Positions 48,701-57,313 are shown, counted from the stretch's first letter. The stretch: 64,000 bases of DNA from Streptacidiphilus albus JL83 (GCF_000744705.1 NZ_JQML01000001.1:8194017-8258016), one strand, 5' to 3'. The notes: a model not told the origin generated them from the sequence alone. Numbers and translations: made by a program.

Positions 48701-48924
48701 GGCACTCCTGACAGTTGGGAACGGACGGGGACGGCGGGCCGGTCCGGGGCCGATCGCCCCGCCGGGGCCGCTGTCGCCACCGGGGCGGTCGGGCAGCGAC
48801 GTTGGCGGCCGGGGCCGTCGGCGCAGGTGATTCATCACGGAGAGTATGGCATAGGCTACGATGCGTGAGAGCTGATCTTGCCGCAGCCGGTCTTGCCGCA
48901 GAGGGACGGAGGTGATCGCGTTCC
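48701..48924. promoter_or_regulatory. Divergent promoter region of the biosynthetic locus
   Basis: This 224-bp gap separates the leftward ACP operon from the rightward Nudix-cyclase-P450 operon. AT-richer sequence at 48837-48870 (TATGGC, TAGGCT rightward; CATACT leftward) likely holds both promoters. No clear operator palindrome was seen. The gap makes coordinated control of the two arms possible. Confidence 0.4.
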
Positions 48925-49446
48925 ATGGCCCACGAGTTGATCGACTACGTCGATGCCCACGACCGCCCGGTCGGGTGCGGTCCCCGCGGCCTGGCCGCCG
49001 CCATGGGCCTGCTCTACCGGGTGTCCGCCACCGTCTGCGGCGACCGGGAGGGCCGGGTGCTGGTCTACCGGCGGCCGGAGGGCGCGGCCGTCTTCCCCGG
49101 CCACTACGACGTCCTGGTCGGCGGGTCCGTGCGGGCCGGAGAGAGCTATCTGCGGGCGGCCGTACGCGAACTGGACGAGGAGTGCGGGATCCGCCCGGCC
49201 ACGCCGCCCCGCGAGATATTCCGGACCCGCCGGTCCTCGCCGGTCGGACCCTGTTGGCTCGCGGTCCATCGGGCCGAGGCCGAAGGGCCGTTGTGTCCGG
49301 ACCTGCGCGAGATCGCCTGGCACGCGTTCCGCGACCCGCAGGACCTGCTCGACGGCGCGCTGCAGCCGTTCATCCCGGCCGGGGCCGAGGCGCTGCGCCG
49401 CCTGGCCGTCCCCGGGCCCGGCCCGGACCGGCCCGCCGCCGGCTGA
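48925..49446 (+). CDS. Nudix hydrolase
   Basis: The 173-residue protein has a perfect Nudix box, GGSVRAGESYLRAAVREL then DEECGI (G-x5-E-x7-REL-x-EE-x-GI). The start HELIDYVDAHDRPVGCGPR recalls the IPP-isomerase-like Nudix branch (often annotated YfcD-like). The box residues mean hydrolysis of a diphosphate is likelier than isomerisation. Position before a class II terpene cyclase suggests it cleaves a prenyl or cyclised terpenyl diphosphate; this is inference. Confidence 0.88.
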   Translation: MAHELIDYVDAHDRPVGCGPRGLAAAMGLLYRVSATVCGDREGRVLVYRRPEGAAVFPGHYDVLVGGSVRAGESYLRAAVRELDEECGIRPATPPREIFRTRRSSPVGPCWLAVHRAEAEGPLCPDLREIAWHAFRDPQDLLDGALQPFIPAGAEALRRLAVPGPGPDRPAAG

Positions 49447-49632
49447 CCCGCCCGGCCGCCGCCCGCCGCCCCGCCCGCCGACAGCCCGCCCGCCGCCCGG
49501 CCGTCGACCCGTCGATCCGTCGGCCGGTCCCGGGCTCCGCTGCGGCGGCGCTGCCGCGTCGCCGTGCCGCTGCGGACCTGCGCCGGACCTGCGCCCGACC
49601 GTCCCCCTCCCGCCCCCCGGAAAGCCCTGACG

Positions 49633-51204
49633 ATGACCTTCGCCCTGCTGCCGCATCCGATCCCCGGGCAGACCCGGTTCCCGACCGGTGAACTCCTGGC
49701 CTGCCGCGACCGGTTGGCCCGGCGCGTCCGGGCCCGGGTGGGCCCCGGCGGGCTGCTGCGCTCGCCCTGCGAGAGCCGGGTGCTGGAGTCGGCACTCGCC
49801 CTGCGGCTGCTGACCGCCGAGGAGGCCGCGCCGCAGGACTGCCGCCGACTGGCCGACTACCTCGGCGCCACCCTCGACAGCAGCCCGCCGGACGACGTCC
49901 AGTACGCCATCGGCCGGGCCGCGCTGGGCTGCGGGGCTCCCGACGGCGGCCCGGCCGCCTGGGCCCTGCACTCGCTCGACCACTTCACGGTCGACCGCAA
50001 GCGGCTGATGTTCCGGACCATCCTGGCCGAGCTCGGGCACGCCGACTTCCCGGCCGCACCGCCGGTCGCCTTCGACGCCGGCGGCCAACAGAGCTGGCTG
50101 CAGCTGGAGATGACCGCGCTCAAGGTGATGGCGGCCTTCGGCACCGACAGGCCGCAGCTGGTCACCGAGCGCGACTGGGCCGCGCTCGCGCCGGCCGTGC
50201 GGCCGGGAGCGGCCTGGGAGGGCAACCACCTGGCCCGGCTGCTCGGCCTGCTGGCGCTGCGCAAGCACCCCGGGCACCGCGAAGCCGTCCGCCGGGCGCT
50301 GCCCGACGTCACCGCCGCGCTGCGCCCCGACGGCGGGATGCCGTTCATCGCCGGCATGGACGTCTTCGCCACCGCCACCGCCGGGCTCGCGCTCACCCTG
50401 GCGGGTTACGCCGGGCCGCTGGTGCGAGTGATGACCGGGGCGCTCGCGGCCCGGCAGAACCCCGACGGCGGCTTCGGCTTCCACCCGGGCGTGGCGCAGA
50501 GCGACGTCGACGACACCTCCTACGCCATCGAGTTCCTGCGCGCCGCCGCCCCTGCCGAGCAGCACCGGACCGTCGCCTCGGCCGAGTCCTACCTGCTCGC
50601 GCAGCGCAACCCCGACGGCGGCTTCCCCACCTTCGTCCAGGGCACTCCCTCCGAGGTCGCGATGACCGCCGCCGCCGTCAACGCGCTGGCTCCCAACCCG
50701 GCCCACCGCCATGTGGTCGAGCGCGGGGTCCGCTTCATCGCCGCCCACCAGCAGCCCGACGGCAGCTTCGAGCGGAGCTGGAGCCGCAACGCCACCAACG
50801 CGGTCTTCCGGGCGGTGCTGGCCTGCGACACCGACCGGACCGGGGGCGGCGCGGCGCAGGGCAACGCCGCCTGCCGGCAGCGCGCCGTCCGGCACCTCGT
50901 CGACGCCCGCAACGGCGACGGCGGCTGGGGCCACCAGCACGGCGACGCCAGCGACCCGATCAGCACGGCCTACGCGGTGATCGCCCTCAGCCGCTCCGAG
51001 CAGCACCGCGGGACGCTCCGGGACGCTCTCGGCTACCTGGTCCGGCACCAGCGCCCGGACGGCGGCTACACCAGCCGTCCGGACCAGGCCGGTCCCCGGC
51101 CGCTGCTCTACGACGTCCCCGCGCTGGCCGACGTCTGCGTCCTGCTCGGCCTGGCCCACGCCACGGCCGTCCCGGCCGTCCCGGTCACCACCGCCCGCGG
51201 ATGA
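49633..51204 (+). CDS. Class II terpene cyclase (DxDD type)
   Basis: This 523-residue protein has the DxDD proton-donor motif D291-V-D293-D294-T and multiple QW-like repeats: QNPDGGFGF, QRNPDGGFPTF, QQPDGSFERSW, GDGGWGH and QRPDGGYTS. Its length and motif position match bacterial class II cyclases of the copalyl or drimenyl diphosphate synthase kind; squalene-hopene cyclases are over 600 residues. No DDxxD class I motif occurs, so the product should keep its diphosphate. Substrate length (C15 or C20) cannot be told. Between a Nudix gene and a P450 gene, it is the likely scaffold-forming enzyme. Confidence 0.85.
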   Translation: MTFALLPHPIPGQTRFPTGELLACRDRLARRVRARVGPGGLLRSPCESRVLESALALRLLTAEEAAPQDCRRLADYLGATLDSSPPDDVQYAIGRAALGCGAPDGGPAAWALHSLDHFTVDRKRLMFRTILAELGHADFPAAPPVAFDAGGQQSWLQLEMTALKVMAAFGTDRPQLVTERDWAALAPAVRPGAAWEGNHLARLLGLLALRKHPGHREAVRRALPDVTAALRPDGGMPFIAGMDVFATATAGLALTLAGYAGPLVRVMTGALAARQNPDGGFGFHPGVAQSDVDDTSYAIEFLRAAAPAEQHRTVASAESYLLAQRNPDGGFPTFVQGTPSEVAMTAAAVNALAPNPAHRHVVERGVRFIAAHQQPDGSFERSWSRNATNAVFRAVLACDTDRTGGGAAQGNAACRQRAVRHLVDARNGDGGWGHQHGDASDPISTAYAVIALSRSEQHRGTLRDALGYLVRHQRPDGGYTSRPDQAGPRPLLYDVPALADVCVLLGLAHATAVPAVPVTTARG

Positions 51205-51230
51205 ACACCCCTCAGAAAGGACCAGCGGCC

Positions 51231-52691
51231 ATGCCCGGCACCACCGTCCCACCCGCTCCCACCGCGCCGCCGATCGCCCCCGGCGGCCTGCCCGTCCTCG
51301 GCCACGCCCGACAACTGCTCAGCAACCGGCTGGGGTTCCTCCAGGAGCTGCGGGCCCACGGGGACGTCGTCACCGTCACCGTCGGCTCGCTGCGGCTCTA
51401 CGTCGTCAACAGCCCGGCGCTGATGCGGGAGGTGCTGATCAGGCGTGCCGCCGAGTTCGGCAACAGCGAGCAGTACCTGCTGATGGCCCGGATCACCGGC
51501 AACGGCCTGCTGCTCTCCGAGGGCGCCTTCCACCGGCGCCAGCGCCGACTGATCCTGCCGGCCTTCAACCACGCCCGGATGAACGGCTACGCCGACGCGA
51601 TGAGCGACATCGTCGACGCCTGGACCGACAGCTGGACCGACGGTCAGGAGCTGGCCGCCGCCGACGAGTTCGGCTCGCTGGCGACCGAGATCGTGGTCCG
51701 CTGCCTGTTCTCGCGCGGCATCGACCGGGCCGCCATGGACCAGGTCGTCCAGGGCATGCCGCACCTGATGACCTGGGTCGGCAGCCGCGGTCTGGACCCC
51801 ACCGGCGTGCTCGCCAAGCTCCCGACGCCGATCAACCGCCGCTTCCGCAGCAGCCTGGACGCGCTGCGCACCATCGTCGACCGGGTCATCGCCGACCGCA
51901 GGGCCGGCGGCCAGGAGGCCGACGACCTGCTGGCGATGCTGCTCCGGGCCGAGGACGCCGAGACCGGCGAGCCGATGGCGGACCAGCAGGTCCACGACGA
52001 GGTGATGACCTTCCTCACGGCCGGCACCGAGACCACCTCGCGCGCCCTGGCCTGGAGCGCCTACCGCCTCGGCCGGCACCCGGAGGTGCTGGCCCGGCTC
52101 CAGGCCGAGGTGGACCGGGTGCTCGAAGGGGGCAGGACCGCCCGCTTCGAGGACCTGCCCAACCTGCCCTACACCCGCCGGGTGCTGACCGAGGTGCTGC
52201 GGCTCTACCCGCCGGGCTACCTGCTCTCCCGGGGAGCCCTCGCCGACACCGTCCTCGGCGGGCACCTGGTCCCGGCCGGCGGGACGGTCATGCTCTCGCC
52301 CTACGCCCTGCACCGCGACCCGGCGCTGTTCGGCGACCCGGAGAGCTTCGACCCGGACCGCTGGTCGCCCGAGCGCGCCGCCGACGTCACGCCCGAGGCC
52401 TACCTCGCCTTCGGCCTCGGCCCGCACGGCTGCCTGGGCGAGGGCTTCGCCTGGACCGAGATGACCATCGCGCTGGCCACCCTGGTCGCCCGCTGGGAGC
52501 TGGTCCCGGTCTCGCCGGACCCGGTCACCCCGATCCCCACCTTCTCCCTCGCCTGCGGCCGGATGCCGATGACGCTGGTCCGGCGCACCCCGGGCAGCGT
52601 CCGCCGGGCCGGGTCGACCCGGCTCGGGGCGACCCGGATCGGCGTCCAGGCCACCGGCGAACGCGACGCGCTGAGCCGCAGCCGGCCGTGA
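51231..52691 (+). CDS. Cytochrome P450
   Basis: The 486-residue P450 has the I-helix oxygen-binding LTAGTETTSRA, K-helix TEVLRLYPP (ExxR), and the haem ligand C401 in FGLGPHGCLGEGF. The soluble form with no membrane anchor uses ferredoxin partners, which are not encoded nearby. The start at 51231 follows AAAGGA at good spacing; an ATG at 51201 overlaps the cyclase stop (ATGA) and would add ten residues. It probably hydroxylates the cyclase product. The C-terminus has an unusual Arg/Thr-rich tail of about 40 residues. Confidence 0.93.
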   Translation: MPGTTVPPAPTAPPIAPGGLPVLGHARQLLSNRLGFLQELRAHGDVVTVTVGSLRLYVVNSPALMREVLIRRAAEFGNSEQYLLMARITGNGLLLSEGAFHRRQRRLILPAFNHARMNGYADAMSDIVDAWTDSWTDGQELAAADEFGSLATEIVVRCLFSRGIDRAAMDQVVQGMPHLMTWVGSRGLDPTGVLAKLPTPINRRFRSSLDALRTIVDRVIADRRAGGQEADDLLAMLLRAEDAETGEPMADQQVHDEVMTFLTAGTETTSRALAWSAYRLGRHPEVLARLQAEVDRVLEGGRTARFEDLPNLPYTRRVLTEVLRLYPPGYLLSRGALADTVLGGHLVPAGGTVMLSPYALHRDPALFGDPESFDPDRWSPERAADVTPEAYLAFGLGPHGCLGEGFAWTEMTIALATLVARWELVPVSPDPVTPIPTFSLACGRMPMTLVRRTPGSVRRAGSTRLGATRIGVQATGERDALSRSRP

Positions 52692-52711
52692 CCCTCAGGG
52701 GCAACCCCCAG

Positions 52712-52738
52712 CTCCCCCGAGGCCGGGGGCCGGGGGAG
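52712..52738 (+). terminator. Hairpin after the P450 gene
   Basis: CTCCCCCG (52712-52719) pairs with CGGGGGAG (52731-52738) 20 bp after the stop. A second GC-rich hairpin follows near 52798-52828. This marks the right edge of the biosynthetic locus. Confidence 0.7.
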
Positions 52739-52945
52739 TCCACCTCCGGTAGTAGGCCCCACCGGGCCGCCTCCTCCCTCGGTATGCCGTTCGGACGGTC
52801 CCCCCGCATGACGTGGCGGAGGGGGCCGCGCCCGTAGGTTGGTACCAGCGGTGGGCGGGGAGCTCGTCCCCCGAGGTGCCTCACCCGCCGCTGCCGATCC
52901 GAACGCGCACATCGCGGTGGACATGAGGAAGTTGGGGGCAGGGCT

Positions 52946-53122
52946 GTGTCCGTGCACACAGGAGCGTCAGTACGTCGCCGTCGCCGTGTCGACGGGACCA
53001 GGAACCCGCTGGTGGCCCTCGCCATCGCCGTGCCGGTCGCGGCCCTGCTCGCCTACGCCTTCGGCGACTGGTCGCAGTTCACGATCCACGCCACCGCGGT
53101 GGTCCACCTGATGCACCACTAG
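52946..53122 (+). CDS. Small single-pass membrane protein
   Basis: A 58-residue reading frame begins at GTG 52946, with a basic start (VRRRRRVDG), one hydrophobic helix (NPLVALAIAVPVAALLAYAFG) and a His-containing tail ending VHLMHH. GGGGGCAGGG lies upstream. It is shorter than most gene callers accept. No family is recognised. Confidence 0.45.
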   Translation: MSVHTGASVRRRRRVDGTRNPLVALAIAVPVAALLAYAFGDWSQFTIHATAVVHLMHH

Positions 53123-53190
53123 CAGGTGGCGGCAGCGCCGCCAACACGAAGGCCGCCCCGGTCAACTGCTCACCGGGGCGGCCTCTTCGG

Positions 53191-53262
53191 TGCGCGATAC
53201 TGGGATTGAACCAGTGACCTCTTCCGTGTCAGGGAAGCGCTCTCCCGCTGAGCTAATCGCGC
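53191..53262 (-). tRNA. tRNA-Val (GAC)
   Basis: A 72-nt cloverleaf starts GCGCGATTAGCTCAG. The anticodon arm CTTCC-CTGACAC-GGAAG gives anticodon GAC. The T loop is TTCAATC, and the 3' end is not followed by encoded CCA. It is the last of five tRNA genes on this strand. Confidence 0.97.
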
Positions 53263-53332
53263 GGGACGGTACTGCTACCGCTTACTGCTGCTGCGGGTTG
53301 CTGCCGCTGCAAGCCCTGGCTGACCAGGACAG

Positions 53333-53404
53333 TGCGCGATACTGGGATTGAACCAGTGACCTCTTCCGTGTCAGGGAAGCGCTCTCCCGCTGAGCTAATC
53401 GCGC
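53333..53404 (-). tRNA. tRNA-Val (GAC), second copy
   Basis: Identical to the copy at 53191-53262. The flank at its 5' side, beginning ggacggtactgctaccgc on the plus strand, is shared by the first copy, so tRNA and flank were duplicated together. Confidence 0.97.
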
Positions 53405-53433
53405 GGGGACGGTACTGCTACCGCTTACTGCAG

Positions 53434-53505
53434 TGCGCGATACTGGGATTGAACCAGTGACCTCTTCCGTGTCAGGGAAGCGCTCTCCCGCTGAGCTAAT
53501 CGCGC
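53434..53505 (-). tRNA. tRNA-Val (GAC), third copy
   Basis: Identical in sequence to the other two tRNA-Val (GAC) genes; spaced 29 bp from the second. The three were probably made by tandem duplication and are transcribed with tRNA-Cys and tRNA-Gly. Confidence 0.97.
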
Positions 53506-53542
53506 GGGCGGCGACGATGACGCTGTCGCCGGTACTACTGTG

Positions 53543-53613
53543 AGGTGGAGACGGGATTTGAACCCGTGTAGACGGCTTTGCAGGCCGTTGCCTCGCCTCT
53601 CGGCCACTCCACC
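53543..53613 (-). tRNA. tRNA-Cys (GCA)
   Basis: A 71-nt cloverleaf starting GGTGGAGTGGCCGAG has anticodon loop CTGCAAA (GCA) and a T arm ACGGG-TTCAAAT-CCCGT. No CCA is encoded. Confidence 0.96.
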
Positions 53614-53648
53614 GAGTGAGTCGAGGACCAACCGACGGTCCTCTTCCG

Positions 53649-53720
53649 AGCGGATGACGGGATTCGAACCCGCGACCCTCACCTTGGCAAGGTGATGCTC
53701 TACCACTGAGCCACATCCGC
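53649..53720 (-). tRNA. tRNA-Gly (GCC)
   Basis: A 72-nt cloverleaf starting GCGGATGTGGCTCAG has anticodon arm TCACC-TTGCCAA-GGTGA (GCC). It is the first gene of the Gly-Cys-Val-Val-Val cluster; the promoter should lie in the gap to its right. Confidence 0.97.
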
Positions 53721-54024
53721 ATGATCTCCGATCGGCGTTCCGCTTGTTTCTTGCGGTCCGCGTCCTGGCGACGTGTTGAACTTTAGCGGATTCCGGGCCC
53801 AGCTCAAATTCCGTATCCCCGACGACCTGCGGCGAGCCGCCGGAGCACCCCTGGAAGCCTCCTCCCGGACACCTCCGGGACGCCTGCCGGCCGACCGCTC
53901 CCGGCCCCGCGCCGCCCTGCCCCCGAAGGCCGGGGAGCCCTCCGTACAGCCACTTCCGTCGGCGGGAACCTAGACTTCGGCAACGCGGAGACCCCGCAGC
54001 CCCACACAGAATCAAGAGCCGCCC
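53721..54024. other. 304-bp divergent gap between the tRNA cluster and pabB
   Basis: Holds the promoters of both units. TAGACT at 53971-53976 is a possible -10 box for pabB, without a clear -35. An open frame at 53773-53973 has no ribosome site and Arg/Pro-rich coding typical of random GC-rich frames, and is not called. Confidence 0.4.
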
Positions 54025-55086
54025 GTGAACCGTCCCCCCGCCCCCTCGGCCGCGATAGCCCGATTCGCCGGGCGTGTCGCCACCGGACTGCTCGATGTCA
54101 CCGACGACCCGGCCGCCCTCGACAGCAGCGGCTTCTGGGCCGTGGTCGCCGACTTCGAGGGCCGGCTCACCGCCGCCCGCTTCGCCGACGTCCGTCCGAC
54201 CGGCTCCGCCGCCGCCCCCGCTCCCGCCGACCCCTCCGGCTGGCAGGGCCCGTCCCGGGACGCCTGGCACAGCTCGCTCGACCGGGACGGCTACACCGAC
54301 GGCGTCCGCGCCATCCGCGAGCGGATCGCGGCCGGCGAGGTCTACCAGGCCAACCTCTGCCGGGTGCTCAGCGCCCCGCTGCCCGACCCCGCCCTGGCCG
54401 ACGTGGACGCGCTCGGCACCCGCCTCGCGCACGGCAATCCCGCCCCCTACGCCGGGACCGTCCGGCTGCCGGCGCACGGGGTCGAGGTGGCCACCGCCTC
54501 GCCCGAACTCTTCCTGGAGCGGCGCGGGGACCTCGTCTCCTCCGGCCCGATCAAGGGCACCGGCCGGACCGAGGCCGACCTGCTGGACAAGGACTACGCC
54601 GAGAACGTGATGATCGTGGACCTGGTCCGCAACGACCTGGGCCGGGTCTGCCGGACCGGCAGCGTCACCGTGCCCGACCTCTGCGCGGTCGAGAAGCACC
54701 CGGGCCTGGTCCACCTGGTCTCCACGGTCGAGGGCAGGCTCAGGCCCGGGGCGGGCTGGCCCGCACTGCTGGACGCGACCTTCCCGCCCGGCTCGGTCAC
54801 CGGCGCCCCCAAGTCCAGTGCCCTGCGCATCATCGAGGCGCTGGAGACCGCGCCGCGCGGCCCCTACTGCGGCGCCGTCGGCTGGGTCGACGCGGACCGG
54901 GGCGAGGCGGTGCTCGCGGTCGGCATCCGCACCTTCTGGCTGGACCGGACCGACGCGGCCGGTCCCACCGTCCGCTTCGGCACCGGTGCCGGCATCACCT
55001 GGGGCTCCGACCCCGAGCGGGAATGGGACGAGACGGAACTGAAGGCGGCCCGGCTGCTTGCGGTAGCGTCCGAGCCAACCAACTGA
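54025..55086 (+). CDS. pabB: Aminodeoxychorismate synthase component I
   Basis: This 353-residue chorismate-binding enzyme has SSGPIKGTGR; PIKGT is the signature of aminodeoxychorismate synthases, with Lys as the nucleophile. Other motifs are EVYQANLCR, VMIVDLVRNDLGRV and PPGSVTGAPK. It converts chorismate with ammonia from PabA (not in the window) to ADC for folate. GTG start. It pairs with pabC 26 bp downstream. Confidence 0.93.
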   Translation: MNRPPAPSAAIARFAGRVATGLLDVTDDPAALDSSGFWAVVADFEGRLTAARFADVRPTGSAAAPAPADPSGWQGPSRDAWHSSLDRDGYTDGVRAIRERIAAGEVYQANLCRVLSAPLPDPALADVDALGTRLAHGNPAPYAGTVRLPAHGVEVATASPELFLERRGDLVSSGPIKGTGRTEADLLDKDYAENVMIVDLVRNDLGRVCRTGSVTVPDLCAVEKHPGLVHLVSTVEGRLRPGAGWPALLDATFPPGSVTGAPKSSALRIIEALETAPRGPYCGAVGWVDADRGEAVLAVGIRTFWLDRTDAAGPTVRFGTGAGITWGSDPEREWDETELKAARLLAVASEPTN

Positions 55087-55112
55087 CCGGCAGACGGGAA
55101 GGAAGCACCATC

Positions 55113-55934
55113 GTGCGGATCTGGGTCAATGGCGCCCTGCAGGACTCCGGGCAGGCCGCCGTCTCCGTCCTCGACCACGGGATCACCGTCGGGGACGGCA
55201 TCTTCGAGACCGTGAAGGCCGTCGAAGGGCGTCCCTTCGCGCTCGGCCGCCACCTCGACCGGCTGGAGCGCTCCGCGCGCGGCCTCGGTCTGCCCGCGCC
55301 CGACCGGGAGTCGGTCCGGCGCGCCTGCGCCGAGGTGCTGGACGCCAACCCGGCGCCGCTCGGCCGACTGCGGATCACCTACACCGGCGGCCTCGGGCCG
55401 CTCGGCTCGGACCGGGGCGACCACGGCCCCACCCTGATCGTGGCCCTCGGCGAGGTCGCCCGCCGGCCCGACGCCGCGCCGGTGGTGACCGTGCCCTGGA
55501 CCCGCAACGAGCACAGCGCCGTCGCCGGGCTGAAGACCACCTCCTACGCCGAGAACGTCGTCGCCCTGGCCCGCGCCCACGAGTACGGCGCCTCCGAGGC
55601 GATCCTCGGCAACACCGCCGGACGCCTCTGCGAGGGCACCGGATCCAATGTCTTCGTCGTCCTCGACGGCCGGATCGTCACCCCGCCGCTCAGCTCCGGC
55701 TGCCTGGCCGGCGTCACCCGCGCGCTGGTGCTCCAGTGGCTGGAGGCCGCCGAGGAGGACCTGCCGCTGTCGGTGCTGCAGCGGGCCGACGAGGTCTTCC
55801 TCACCGGCACCCTGCGCGACGTCCAGGGGGTGTCCCGGGTCGACGACCGCGAACTCCCCGGCGCCCCGGGCCCGGTGACCGCCAAGGTGATGGCCGTCTT
55901 CGCCGAGCGGGCCGCCGCCGAGATGGAACCCTGA
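55113..55934 (+). CDS. pabC: Aminodeoxychorismate lyase (class IV aminotransferase fold)
   Basis: This 273-residue PLP enzyme has the fold-type IV pattern: VSVLDHGITVGDGIFETVKA, the PLP Lys in AGLKTTSYAENVVA and GNTAGRLCEGTGSNVFVV. Position after pabB identifies it as the lyase that releases pyruvate from ADC to give p-aminobenzoate. GTG start with GGAAGGAAG upstream; the stop overlaps the next gene (TGATG). Confidence 0.92.
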   Translation: MRIWVNGALQDSGQAAVSVLDHGITVGDGIFETVKAVEGRPFALGRHLDRLERSARGLGLPAPDRESVRRACAEVLDANPAPLGRLRITYTGGLGPLGSDRGDHGPTLIVALGEVARRPDAAPVVTVPWTRNEHSAVAGLKTTSYAENVVALARAHEYGASEAILGNTAGRLCEGTGSNVFVVLDGRIVTPPLSSGCLAGVTRALVLQWLEAAEEDLPLSVLQRADEVFLTGTLRDVQGVSRVDDRELPGAPGPVTAKVMAVFAERAAAEMEP

Positions 55935-56788
55935 TGACAACCACGCTGCGCCCCGGCGCTCCTGAGCGGTCCATGCCCGACGGCGCGCTCGCCCGCGACT
56001 TCGCCGTCTGCGTCAACGGCCGCCCGGTCGGCACCGTCGCCGTCTCCGCCTCCCCGGCCGACGGGAACGGTCGACGCGAGGGCAGGGTCAATCAGTTGAC
56101 GATCAATCAGGCCGAGCGCGGTCGCGGCCGGGGCACGGTCGCCGCACTCGCCGCCGAGGAGGTGCTGCGCGGCTGGAACTGCCACGGCGCCTACTTCGGC
56201 CTGGTCGAGGACGCCGACGCCCCGGCCGCGCTGCGCTTCGCCACCGCCCTCGGCTACACGGTCCGGGCCCGCAACATGGTGAAGGAGATGCCCGCCGAAC
56301 CGCCCGCGCTGCCCGCCGGCGCGGTGGCCGCGAGCTTCGACGAGGCCGAGTACCCGGCCTGGGCGGTCTACCACACGGACGGCTACGCGGACTCGCTGGC
56401 CAGGTCCGGCATGCCCCCGGCGGCGGCCAGGACCAAGGCCGACCGGGACTTCGCCCAACTGCTCCCCGAGGGGCTGCACACCCCCGCCACCATCCTGCGC
56501 CGACTGGTGGTCGACGGTGCCACCGCGGGTACCGTCTGGGTGGCCCACAGCGGCCCGCCCGGCCCCGACGGCAAGCCCCTGCCCTGGGTGTTCGACGTCG
56601 AGGTCGAGCCGGGCCACCGGGGCCGGGGCCACGGCCGGACGCTGATGCTGCTCGCCGAGCGCGAGACCGTCGCCGCCGGACTGCCCCGGCTGGGCCTCAA
56701 CGTCTTCGCCGACAACGTTCCGGCCAACGCCCTCTACCGCTCGCTCGGCTACGAGGTCTACCTCACCTCGCTGCTCAAGGACCTCTGA
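55934..56788 (+). CDS. Tandem-domain GNAT acetyltransferase
   Basis: The 284-residue protein contains two GNAT-like halves. The first has VNQLTINQAERGRGRGTVAALA, the second DVEVEPGHRGRGHGRTLMLLAE followed by NVFADNVPANALYRSLGY, the standard late motif. Two intact-looking acetyl-CoA loops are unusual, as mycothiol synthase shows; similarity to MshD-like arrangement is only architectural. It is translationally coupled to pabC, but a link to folate is not known. Confidence 0.82.
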   Translation: MTTTLRPGAPERSMPDGALARDFAVCVNGRPVGTVAVSASPADGNGRREGRVNQLTINQAERGRGRGTVAALAAEEVLRGWNCHGAYFGLVEDADAPAALRFATALGYTVRARNMVKEMPAEPPALPAGAVAASFDEAEYPAWAVYHTDGYADSLARSGMPPAAARTKADRDFAQLLPEGLHTPATILRRLVVDGATAGTVWVAHSGPPGPDGKPLPWVFDVEVEPGHRGRGHGRTLMLLAERETVAAGLPRLGLNVFADNVPANALYRSLGYEVYLTSLLKDL

Positions 56789-56804
56789 GCGGCGCCCGTG
56801 CGGC

Positions 56805-56834
56805 GGGGCAGCCGTGGTCCGCTACGGCTGCCCC
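56805..56834. terminator. Bidirectional hairpin between GNAT and DsbA-like genes
   Basis: GGGGCAGCCGT (56805-56815) pairs perfectly with ACGGCTGCCCC (56824-56834) across an 8-nt loop between convergent genes; it overlaps the stop of the DsbA-like gene. Confidence 0.8.
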
Positions 56835-57313
56835 AGCAGCTCCGTGATCTGTTCGCGGATCCCCGCCTGCGACTGCCCGGCGTCCAGCCGCCGACCCGCG
56901 ACCACATAGGTCGGCGTCCCGGTCACCCCGATCGCCTTGCCCTCGGCCTGGTCGGCGTCGACCACCAGCATGTGCCGCCCGTCGATCAGCGCGGTGTCCA
57001 TCTCCTCGGCGTCGAGGCCGAGCTCCCGGGCCACCTCCACCAGCAGTTCCTCACCCCGCTCGGCCAGCTCGGCGGTCCTGGCCAGCACCGCCTCCACGTA
57101 CGGCCAGCCCTGGCCCTGGACGAAGGCCTCCTCGGCGGCCTGGGCCGCGGCGAAGGCGTGCTTGTGCCGCTCCAGCGGGAAGTGCCGCAGCTGGATCTCC
57201 AGCCGGTCGCCGTAGGCGGCGCGCAGCGCCCGGAGGTCGTCCAGGGCCGATGCGCAGTCGGGGCACTGGAGCTCGCACCAGTACTCGACGCGGAAAAGGG
57301 AACTATTGCTCAT
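56822..57313 (-). CDS. DsbA-family (FrnE-like) thiol oxidoreductase
   Basis: This 163-residue thioredoxin-fold protein has the redox motif C-P-D-C in VEYWCELQCPDCASALDDL, the cis-Pro region in GVTGTPTYVV, and a helical insertion between them (FAAAQAAEEAFVQGQGWPYVEAVL). No signal peptide, so it is probably cytoplasmic, as for FrnE-type disulfide isomerases. GGGAGA precedes the ATG. An upstream ATG at 57343 would add ten residues. Confidence 0.88.
   Translation of the reverse strand: MSNSSLFRVEYWCELQCPDCASALDDLRALRAAYGDRLEIQLRHFPLERHKHAFAAAQAAEEAFVQGQGWPYVEAVLARTAELAERGEELLVEVARELGLDAEEMDTALIDGRHMLVVDADQAEGKAIGVTGTPTYVVAGRRLDAGQSQAGIREQITELLGQP

Noticed and set aside
53191-53505. CRISPR-like direct repeats
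   Set aside because: The 72-nt repeats are tRNA-Val genes with full cloverleaves.
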